A DNA stretch of 64,000 nucleotides, taken from positions 62,001-126,000 of the forward strand of contig JBAKBP010004325.1 of the NCBI GenBank assembly GCA_037953745.1, written 5' to 3'. Of the stretch, positions 31,271 to 39,559 are shown one piece after another. Each line of letters opens with the position of its first letter. Position 1 is the stretch's first letter. A program made the translations under genes and the position numbers. The DNA is from Lithodes maja (lineage: Eukaryota; Arthropoda; Malacostraca; Decapoda; Lithodidae). The notes under the pieces are model-generated. The model made no database searches, was not told where the DNA came from, and saw nothing but the letters and a program-made list of their open reading frames with translations.

Positions 31271-32015
31271 TATATGTTAAACATCGTATATATCCCCCTC
31301 CTATACTGATTATACAGGCCTAAAAGTATTGACTGTGCATTTTTCACTTAAACATTGGACAGGAATAAGCAGCAATAATAAAATATTCATATAAAATAAT
31401 AGGAGCCGATAAATGAATGAAGTAAGGCCACGAACGTATGTCCGAAGTTCTCCTCCGTTTGTCCGGAGTTATCCCAGCTTTCTTGGCAATCATTTTCCAT
31501 AAGAAATCACCTATGTCCAAAGTTATTCATACATGTCCGAAGTTTTCAACTTTTCAAGCAAACTTCGGACATCATTTAGGATAAGGATAGCTCTCTTATT
31601 ATGGGGGATAATTTTAGGAGGCTTCCTGGATTACGGCGTACTATCACCATACATCACTTCTATCTATCTATCTATCTATTGCCTGACGCCGTGATCCCCG
31701 AAGGGGTGGCCACGAACGAACCGCCCCCATGCACCTCTGTCCCCAGTCAGTCGACGCCCCTCCCCCCAACCAGCACCGCCTTCATTCATGTAGTTCCTCA
31801 CTCCATCCTTCCACCTCATATTCGGTCTACCTCTCCCCCTCTGTCCCTCCACCTCGCTCTCGTACACTCTCTTAGTTATTCTCTCGCTTTCCATACGTTC
31901 CATATGGCCGAACATATACATCACTTGACCTAGTTAAATCTCTATAATGTGTTTACACTCAGGAGAAATTGTTAAAAAAACCTTGAAAAATTTCCGAAGT
32001 TACCCCAGTTTACGG
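31271..32015. mobile_element. DNA-transposon-like repeat K, copy 2, interrupted by RTE LINE
   Basis: 31271-31659 and 31916-32015 together match repeat K at 19335-19740 and add the right end TTCCGAAGTTACC near 31990-32003. Internal motifs TGTCCGAAGTTCTCC and TGTCCGAAGTTTTC lie at about 31440-31560. The left half was replaced by, or fused to, the CR1 fragment. Confidence 0.55.
31660..31915 (-). mobile_element. RTE-like LINE insertion, 5'-truncated, with 11-bp target duplication
   Basis: The target ATACATCACTT is duplicated exactly at 31649-31659 and 31916-31926. The insert starts with (TATC)n (the complement of a GATA tail). It then encodes on the minus strand HMERMESERITKRVYESEVEGQRGRGRPNMRWKDGVRNYM and GDHGVRQ, the last 80 residues of the RTE-like ORF at 60.9-63.1 kb. 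Copy 1 of repeat K shows the empty site. Confidence 0.9.
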
Positions 32016-32030
32016 TACCATAAAACTTCC

Positions 32031-32993
32031 TTAACCCTCCAGCCCCGGCTATGTATTCCATACCGAAACCCGGGTGTTTTGGCCGAAAAACGTCTACGCC
32101 TAGGCTACTGTATCTTTGTTATTCTGACTGCTTCCGCATTCCCTCGCATCCCCAAGCGTAGATGTGTTTCGTACCTGTAGAATGGCGTTAAGTAGAGCTC
32201 TCTAAGTCAACTGGTTCAGTTGTAATGATAATTTCATTGGAGATAACTTTATGGCAAAAACAGCCACTTTACACTACTTTTCGATACTTAACAATAACAT
32301 ACAGGCACACACGAACAAGCGACGCACTCCTTCTTGTGGCCGGAGATGCGGGGCGTCGGTCCAGCCGGCTGTTGTTTACATGCGTCGGACCGACGCCTCG
32401 CACACCAAGCTTACAGGCTTTGAGCTCATGGGTCTTTAACCCTCTGTTCCCGGAAGGGCTCTTGAACGCCCATAAAAAACCATACACGAGCTGCCCGGAA
32501 GGGCTCTTAAACACCCATGAGGTCAAAGCCTGTGAGCTTGGTGTGCGAGGCGTCGGTCCGACGCATGTAAACAACAGCCGGCTGGACCGACGCTCCGCAT
32601 CTCCGGCCACAAGAAGGAGAGCGTCGCTTGTTCGTGTGTGCCTGTATGTTGTTGTTAAGTATCGAAAAGTGGTGTAAAGTGGCTGTTTTGGCCATAAAGT
32701 TATCTCCAATGAAATCATCATCACAGCTCAACCAGTTGACTTAGAGAGCTCTACTTAATGCCATTCTACAGGTAAATAACACAGCTACGCTTGGGGATGT
32801 GCGGGAATGCGGGAAGCAGTCTGATTAACGAATATACGGTAGCCTAGCCTAGACGTTTTTCGGCCAAAACACCCGGGTTTCGAGGAATATATATATAATA
32901 CATAGCCGGGGCTGGAGGGTTAAGAGCCCTTCCGGGTAGCTCGGGTGTGTTTTTTATGGGCGTTCAAGAGCCCTACCGGGTCTGGAGGGTTAA
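32031..32993 (+). mobile_element. piggyBac-type MITE, family A, copy A2, split by A3
   Basis: TTAA at 32031-32034 and 32990-32993. The left part, 32031-32435, is colinear with A1. The right end (GAGCCCTTCCGGG...GGGCGTTCAAGAGCCC...TCTGGAGGG) resumes at 32924 after the nested copy A3. The conserved box lies at about 32178. Confidence 0.8.
32436..32923 (-). mobile_element. piggyBac-type MITE, family A, copy A3, nested in A2
   Basis: 488 bp with TTAA at 32436-32439 and 32920-32923. The orientation is opposite to A2, so the locus forms a large inverted repeat. Paired motifs with GGGCTCTT cores begin at 32456 and 32501, 45 bp apart. The target TTAA lies inside the inner paired motif of A2. Confidence 0.85.
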
Positions 32994-33619
32994 AATTCCT
33001 CCATCCCGGGAGTTTAATCCATGCGCCATTCGCCCCACCCAGGGATATTTGGAGTGCAAATACTTGTTTTATACATGCTGTATGATCACTGCGGTATCAG
33101 AGCAAAAGTAGATATTTAAGAACCATCCATACAAACAGACACACAGACATTACTAAAAACATAACGTGCGGCACATGCCAGAGATATGATGAAATATGTG
33201 AGTTTGACATTACTGACCAAGTCCAACATTTAAATGACCAACAGAAGCCTACTGCTATTATAAGATAGGCGACATATTTTGTGTATTAGTGTGTATGTGT
33301 GAAGTGTGTTTATGAGTGTGTGGTGTGTGTGTATAATAATAATAATGATAATAATAATAATAATAATCGGTATATTTCCAGCCGGCAGCCCATATTTTGT
33401 GTACAGTATTTTTGTGTGTGTGTCGGAATGTGTATGTTAGTTTGTGTGTGTGCTTATGAGTTTGTGTTTGTATTTAAATGACCACCAGAAGCCTACTGTA
33501 CCGCTATTATAAAAAGCTGACACATCTATGCCAACTGGTTACACATTTGGGACAGGACTTGGTACCAGTAATTTTTATATGTACTGTACAGTTGGCAAAT
33601 AAATTGATGACTCAGCACC
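32994..33619. other. Gene-free; (AAT)n microsatellite
   Basis: TG-rich sequence and an (ATA)n tract at 33333-33367. No supported gene. Confidence 0.5.
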
Positions 33620-33682
33620 TCTCAACTCAACTCAACTCTCTCCCTCAATCAATCTTTCCTTCATCCTATGACTTAGACTGCC
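33620..33682 (+). pseudogene. Jockey-like LINE fragment, left of piggyBac 2
   Basis: Encodes LNSLPQSIFPSSYDLDC, the same as the WNSLPESVFPSSYDLNC segment of the jockey-like copy at 52.3 kb. It continues at 38166 on the other side of the piggyBac element. Confidence 0.7.
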
Positions 33683-34102
33683 TTAACCCTCCAGCCCCGG
33701 GGGCTATAGCTCACGATTGTGCAGCTGTACCGGGGGTTTTGACGATTTTTGACCCATGTTAACTACTCTGTAAGTGAATGAATATGGCATGTAATGTTGT
33801 GAATAAAAAAGAATAATGATCCACAAACCTTCCTCTGTCGAATGGCGTTGAGTAGAGGTCTCTAGCCCATCTGGTTGCATAATGGTGAGCGCGGGAAGAC
33901 GAGTGCTTTTTTATGCGGGAATTTCCTCCCGCGTCCGAAAGCGTCGGCCCGCCATGGCAACGACGCACCTAGCCGCTCGCCGCGCCAAAGTATTTATCTC
34001 CCTTAGACGATTTTAGTGTTTGATATTGAGAATGTGATGTTTATTTGATATTTTCTAGTTATTTTGAGGCCAATTATATAAAATATGTTTATTAGGGTAT
34101 CA

Positions 34103-34790
34103 CTTTCACTGATAATGCTCATTTTCACTCGATACCGTACATTTTATTAGTCATTGAGGTAGGTTATTGTTGTATTAGGCACTGATTATTCGTTATCACA
34201 GGTGTTTATTATACTTTGGCCATCAAATCTTAGGTCTTGTGTCACTTTCACTTTGACAAATATGCTTTAGAGAGTGTCACTGTCACTGATAATGCTCATT
34301 TTCACTCGATACCGTACATTTTATTAGTCATTGAGGTAGGTTATTGTTGTATTAGGCACTGATTATTCGTTATCACAGGTGTTTATTATACTTTGGCCAT
34401 CAAATCTTAGGTCTTGTGTCACTTTCACTTTGACAAATATGCTTTAGAGAGTGTCACTGTCACTGATAATGCTCATTTTCACTCGATACCGTACATTTTA
34501 TTAGTCATTGAGGTAGGTTATTGTTGTATTAGGCACTGATTATTCGTTATCACAGGTGTTTATTATACTTTGGCCATCAAATCTTAGGTCTTGTGTCACT
34601 TTCACTTTGACAAATATGCTTTAGAGAGTGTCACTGTCACTGATAATGCTCATTTTCACTCGATACCGTACATTTTATTAGTCATTGAGGTAGGTTATTG
34701 TTGTATTAGGCACTGATTATTCGTTATCACAGGTGTTTATTATACTTTGGCCATCAAATCTTAGGTCTTGTGTCACTTTCACTTACTTAT
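34103..34790. repeat. 177-bp tandem repeat in piggyBac 2, about four units
   Basis: GATAATGCTCATTTTCACTC begins at 34111, 34288, 34465 and 34642, exactly 177 bp apart. The units are nearly identical, which suggests recent homogenisation. Confidence 0.9.
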
Positions 34791-35052
34791 ATGATTTGTA
34801 AACGTTTTATATACAATTTATTGTCTTTTTTTCACTGATTTATATATTTCTATAGGTTCTAATCATATGAATGTCACTTGGTATATACATATGTGTCACT
34901 TTCACATATTATTATGGTGGAATTGTATTTGTATCAATTTTCTCATAATACTTGACTTTTTTATTATAATACATTGGTTTTCTTCCACTTTTTGCCTATA
35001 TATAATTATAGTGTACATATTGTCATTTTATTTGGCAATTTCAGTATGATTA

Positions 35053-37968
35053 TTAGAACTCCAGCTTGGAGTGGTAAGCAGCGAAGCACCCTACAGCACA
35101 GAGTGCCACCTTGCACTCCACACACTCCGTGGTTGACTTTTTACCTGGGTGCGGCCTCACCCTGCTGTGGTAGCAGACATGGCACCGCTTCTGATTTGTT
35201 CTTCCTGCTGCATTCTGAGGAAAGAAACCAAGCTGGTGCCTAACTATGTATGGAGCAGACTGCAAGCGGTCGATAACGGCGGGCCCAGGATGTGCCACTG
35301 CCCTCTGTGGCGTAGCATACTTCTCCAGGAGCTCCGTCAACACCTGCTTTTGGAACCTCCGCAGGCTATTGAACTTCAGGGGTGGGTTCTCATTCCGAAG
35401 CCTGTATATATTATAGGCATTCAGAATTGACATGTCCACCATATGCAGAAAGAACTTTTTGTACCATCTGCACGAGGTACGCAGGCAGTCAATGAAGCCT
35501 ATCTGCATGTCGGACTTGTCCACCAGCCTCATGTTGACGTTGTAGTCCAGGACAGCATCGGGCTTGGTCACCCTGGCCTGGGTGCGGCGATCCAGCTTGC
35601 CAGTCTCCACCATTTCCCCCTTGTGGATGGTGCTCAGGAGGTTGACCTTCCGCTGGTCGTGCCAGTGGATAGCCAGAATGGGCCCCGACTTCTTCCTGAA
35701 GACATCACCTTTTTTGGTCTTTGGAGGGAAAGGTGGCATGCCCTTCCTTTTCCCTCGTACTGTGCCTACAGTCCCCGTCTTGCGTTCATGCAGGTACTGT
35801 GAGAGAGTGGGGGACGTGTAATAGTTGTCCGTGTAGAGGACGTGATTCTTATTGAAGTAGCGGTCCATCATGGCTTGCACCACTGCTCCGCCAAAGCCAA
35901 TGAGGGGGTCCACAAGCACGTCCCCTTCCTTCCCGCTGTAGACCAGGAAGTCCAGGACATAGCCAGTTTGGCAGTCGCACAGCACAAAGAATTTTATGCC
36001 AAAGCGATGTCTTTTTGAGGGGATGTACTGCCGGAAGCTGAGTTTTCCCCGGAACAGCACAAGAGACTCGTCAATGACGACCTTGCGGAAGGGCTTGAAG
36101 TAGGAGGTGAAGCGTTCTCGCATCATCTCATACAACGTCCTAATCTTCCACAGCTTGTCTGGGCGGTGGACGTCGGTGTTGGTGACAAGATGGAGCGCTG
36201 CGAGGATATCAAGGTACCGGTCGCGAGCCATATATTTCCCGAAGGCAGGGGTTGAAATCAGATCATTGGTGATCCAATAGTCAGGCAACCTATGCTTCTT
36301 GACATGAGGCATTAGCATGGTGAGTGCCAGGAACACCATGAATTCTTTATGAGTCACTGGGGTCCACTTCCTCATATGGCCCTTGGTCACCTTGCCCAAA
36401 AAGTGGACCAGGAATTGGTGCTGCTTGTTTGTCTCTTTGACAACATAGCCTACCACCTCCTCATCAAAGAAGGCCTCAAACAGTTGGTGTGGTGGAGCAT
36501 TGGGGCCTGCAGGAAAATTGGGGGTAATGCCTGAACCCTCCAGTGCCTCATCAAAAGCTGGCACATCAGGGTTGTATACATCCCCATCAACTATGTCTTG
36601 CCACTGAAAAACGTAGAATGGGTCTTGTCTACGCTGACGAGGAGCTCCAACTGGTGGCCCAGCACGCCCACGGCCAACTCGGGAGGCGCGCGCCGTAGGG
36701 CGGCGGCGAGGGCGTCGGCCGGGGCGGCGGCCAGGGCGGCGGCCAGGGCGGCGGGCAGAAAGACGGGCAGCACGAAGCCGGGCCAAGCGGGTGGGTGGAG
36801 GGTCGTCGATGTCCATATAGTCATCGTCAGAGTGGTCATCATGCCCTGACGGTGGACCTATGTAATCATGGCCAGAGTCTTCAGAGATGTGCCCTTCATC
36901 ATCAGTGTCGCCCACATAATCTGGCGGGGAACCAGTGATGCGTGGGCGGCGTGCGGGTGGGCGAGGTGGGGAAGGAGTGGCAGGTGAGGCTGTGTCCTCC
37001 CGAGGTCCCGGGCTCCTTGGCCTGCGACGAGTGACAGAAAGCAATGATTGACTTTCACTAGGCCCAGGTATTGGTGATGCGAGCTCAAAGACTTCTGCAG
37101 GAAGACATGTTGAAGGCGGGAGAGGTGGGGAGGACCGTGGGGAAAGTTGCGGGGACGTATGGCTGGGGCCGGCCGGGGTGGACGACGCCGCGGGAGCCTC
37201 GAACAAAACTCTCTTACTTGTCTTAGTTTTCTTCGTATATTTTCGACCTTTCCCCTTTTCGGCAAGAGTATGTCTCCTGTCGGGGGACCCAGGAGGCAAA
37301 TAGGCCGAAAGTGGGGGGTCCTCAACCCTTGGCAATGGTGGGGAAGGTGGGGAAGAATGCGGGGCATCCGGGTCATCTTGGGTGGCGTGGGTAGATAAGG
37401 GAGACAATGGCGGTCGAGAAGGGTCACCACGCTGACCCTCACTCACAGCCTCATCCTCACCAAGTAATTTAGCTTGTTCCCTAGCTGCAGCGGCCGCCTT
37501 TTCAAGTATTTTTCGCTTGTACATATGTAGCTTGAAAGGCGATTTACCTGGGGAAGGGCTTGGAGTCGTGTCACTTATGCGAAATTTGGTGAGTGACCTT
37601 GAACTCTCCCACTCACTCAGTCTCGCAAGTTCACTGTCTTTAGGTAAACCAGCTTCCTCAACAACTGGTACATCACCTACATCACTCTCATCACTGTCTA
37701 ATTGTCTCGCAAATCCCAGGAATTGTTCTTCTTTGTCACTCTCAGGGCCATAATCACTCGACTTATAATTACTCGAGTCGTCACTCACTTCTTCATCAAT
37801 CTTATGCTTGGCATCAGCTTTCTCATAAAGTCTCAAAGTCGTCTCAATACCTCCGGGAGATAACACATTTAGGCGATGGCGTCGGGGTAAGGCACGACGC
37901 ACTAGCAAGGGCGTCGTAGGAAGCACGATGTCGGACACGGCGGAATCACTATTTGGTGTACTATCCAT
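35053..37968 (-). CDS. piggyBac transposase, element 2, intact (971 aa)
   Basis: ATG at 37966-37968, stop at 35053. Residues 1-390 are acidic, Ser/Pro-rich and probably disordered. An Arg-rich basic stretch near 395-440 (ARRPGRRPGRRPGRR) may bind DNA or act as a nuclear signal. The DDE transposase core runs roughly 480-830 with catalytic D633 (VIDESLVLFRG), D714 (YTDNYYTS) and D817/D820 (LVDKSD). A Cys-rich zinc domain starts at C929 (CHVCYHSR...CVECKVALCAVGCF). In piggyBac enzymes the core cuts at TTAA through a hairpin intermediate, and the Cys-rich domain binds end repeats. The family is commonly near 600 residues, so the long N-terminal extension is notable; it is shared by all three copies here. 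No stop or frameshift is present and both transposon ends are intact, so it may be mobile. Confidence 0.93.
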   Translation of the reverse strand: MDSTPNSDSAVSDIVLPTTPLLVRRALPRRHRLNVLSPGGIETTLRLYEKADAKHKIDEEVSDDSSNYKSSDYGPESDKEEQFLGFARQLDSDESDVGDVPVVEEAGLPKDSELARLSEWESSRSLTKFRISDTTPSPSPGKSPFKLHMYKRKILEKAAAAAREQAKLLGEDEAVSEGQRGDPSRPPLSPLSTHATQDDPDAPHSSPPSPPLPRVEDPPLSAYLPPGSPDRRHTLAEKGKGRKYTKKTKTSKRVLFEAPAASSTPAGPSHTSPQLSPRSSPPLPPSTCLPAEVFELASPIPGPSESQSLLSVTRRRPRSPGPREDTASPATPSPPRPPARRPRITGSPPDYVGDTDDEGHISEDSGHDYIGPPSGHDDHSDDDYMDIDDPPPTRLARLRAARLSARRPGRRPGRRPGRRPRRRPTARASRVGRGRAGPPVGAPRQRRQDPFYVFQWQDIVDGDVYNPDVPAFDEALEGSGITPNFPAGPNAPPHQLFEAFFDEEVVGYVVKETNKQHQFLVHFLGKVTKGHMRKWTPVTHKEFMVFLALTMLMPHVKKHRLPDYWITNDLISTPAFGKYMARDRYLDILAALHLVTNTDVHRPDKLWKIRTLYEMMRERFTSYFKPFRKVVIDESLVLFRGKLSFRQYIPSKRHRFGIKFFVLCDCQTGYVLDFLVYSGKEGDVLVDPLIGFGGAVVQAMMDRYFNKNHVLYTDNYYTSPTLSQYLHERKTGTVGTVRGKRKGMPPFPPKTKKGDVFRKKSGPILAIHWHDQRKVNLLSTIHKGEMVETGKLDRRTQARVTKPDAVLDYNVNMRLVDKSDMQIGFIDCLRTSCRWYKKFFLHMVDMSILNAYNIYRLRNENPPLKFNSLRRFQKQVLTELLEKYATPQRAVAHPGPAVIDRLQSAPYIVRHQLGFFPQNAAGRTNQKRCHVCYHSRVRPHPGKKSTTECVECKVALCAVGCFAAYHSKLEF

Positions 37969-38165
37969 GATGGCGTCGGGGAAGATACTGTTGTTGTGGC
38001 GTCGTTGACGCCTGGTGGCGCCACCTACCGTCCGATGATAGCAAAATGTGCGCGCGGCTTTCGAAAATCAAGCACGAAAGCAAGGGGCGTGGAAGAGGCC
38101 ATCCGGGTTGCGCGGGCCGAGTTTGATATGGGCGTAGAAGAGGTCATCCGGGTTGGAGGGGTTAA

Positions 38166-38308
38166 ACTTCATATGTCCAGGCATTTTGACTCTACTGTAC
38201 CTTGAATTTGGCTCTGTCACCCTTTTAACTTTGGGGGAGAGACTCGTTACATGCAACCTACCTTTTGTCTCCTCCATACACATAGATTTTTTTTTATTTT
38301 TTTTACAG
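38166..38308 (+). pseudogene. Jockey-like LINE fragment, right of piggyBac 2
   Basis: Continues the fragment at 33620-33682: KLHMSRHFDSTVP then a 3' UTR (TTTGGCTCTGTCACCC, GGGGGAGAGACTCG) like that after the jockey-like ORF at 52.4 kb. It ends in a T/A-rich run. Confidence 0.7.
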
Positions 38309-38640
38309 CCCCGGATTTACTGTACCAGCAAATACCAACTACGATATCAACAAAAGTGACCGTAAGTGGGAGGAGATCCAACAAAAATAACACCTTTGGG
38401 AATCATTGGTGTATACGAGGGTGTCAAACCAAAGAACATTTATTTTATTTTTAGTTATCATTACTAAATATACTGTACAGATATATGTAGGCTTCACAGT
38501 TCTTATGTCCTTGGAAGTGATTAAAATGGCCAAAACAATGCAACTTTATGTACATTTTTATATTATCTTACTCCTATTCATTCCTATTTTATAATATAAT
38601 TATACCGGTTTGACACCCAATTCGTATCTCCTTCTACTTG
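38309..38640. other. Gene-free; diverged repeat
   Basis: CCTTGGAAGTGATTAAAATG with CAAAACAATGCA resembles 39100-39140. No gene. Confidence 0.4.
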
Positions 38641-38935
38641 TGATCACTCCCAATCAATCCCACCCCTACTCTGTGAACTCTCCAACCCAAGAGTGAAACG
38701 TTACTCTCAAACTTTCTTCTACTCAACAGCTGAGCTCTGGAACTCTCTCCCAGAATCAGTCTTTCCCTCTTCCTATGACTTAAATTACTTCAAACTCCGT
38801 GTGTCCAGGCATTTTGGCTCGAACGTCCCTCGATTTTGGCCCTGTCACTCTTTCAACTATGGGGGAGGCACTCGCTATAGGCAGTAATGCCTTTTGCCTC
38901 CCTCAATCACAGAAAAAAAAAAAAAAAAAAAAACT
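38641..38935 (+). pseudogene. Jockey-like LINE 3' end with poly(A)
   Basis: Encodes VKRYSQTFFYSTAELWNSLPESVFPSSYDLNYFKLRVSRHFGSNVP (38690 on), almost the same as 52280-52423. It is followed by the same UTR (TTCAACTATGGGGGAGGCAC) and an A run at 38912-38931. 5'-truncated. Confidence 0.8.
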
Positions 38936-39523
38936 TATACTTGTTGGTTGGTTAATAAATCCGTGCCCAGGGGTGTTAAGTGAGAGGCTATTTCAAGAGC
39001 AGTCTTAAAACTTTTATATATTTGTTTTAGTAAGTATTGTATTATTATTAATTACAGTAGCTATACAAAGTTAAAATTAGGTTGTACCGCTCATCTTAGG
39101 TCTTTGGAAGTGATATAATGGTCAAAACAATGCATTTTTATCTTAAGTTTCTGTATTCCTTCTCATATTCTTTCCAGTCTTAAAGCAAAATTCCCTCAGT
39201 TTTACACTGATCAAGTATATTGTATACCGTACCGTACTTTGAAATTTTAAAGTGACACTTGGAAGCATTTTGGATATTATAATAGAACCATTATCTTTTT
39301 AAGGTTCACTTTTATCAATGCAATTATTTAGAAAATCAGAATAGACTTAAACACGTACTAATGAACTGTACCGGTACTTCAGTATACAGTTTAAAAAGAA
39401 AAGAAAAAACAAAAACAAAAAATAGAAGGTCCCACCCCTTTCCCATTCTTAAGTAAGCCATTTTAGATTTACAGAAGAGTGACCATTACTGCATGTCCAC
39501 AAACATTTCAGTAATGTAAGCAT

Positions 39524-39525
<2 letters not shown>
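38936..39525. other. Gene-free stretch
   Basis: AT-rich; part resembles 38500-38560. No supported gene. Confidence 0.45.

Positions 39526-39559
<34 letters not shown>

Larger units (their letters stand above)
33683..38165 (-). mobile_element. piggyBac element 2, intact
   Basis: TTAA at 33683-33686 and 38162-38165. The left end is CCCTCCAGCCCCGG with CCGGGGGTTTT about 35 bp further in. The right end has paired motifs at 38083-38102 and 38128-38147, then CCGGGTTGGAGGGG. It contains one intact transposase ORF on the minus strand and four 177-bp repeats downstream of it. The insertion splits a jockey-like LINE: SYDLDC on one side and the continuation KLHMSRHF on the other. Confidence 0.9.

Noticed and set aside
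32269..32724. Recurrent 80-150 codon frames in family A MITEs (starting with MMMISLEITL)
   Set aside because: They recur only because the MITE recurs, exist on both strands through its palindromic interior, and are interrupted differently in each copy.
34103..34790. CRISPR-like array
   Set aside because: Units are contiguous 177-bp tandem repeats without unique spacers, in a eukaryotic transposon.
35053..37968. Domesticated (host) piggyBac-derived gene
   Set aside because: Intact TTAA-flanked transposon ends and two near copies indicate a mobile element, not a domesticated gene.
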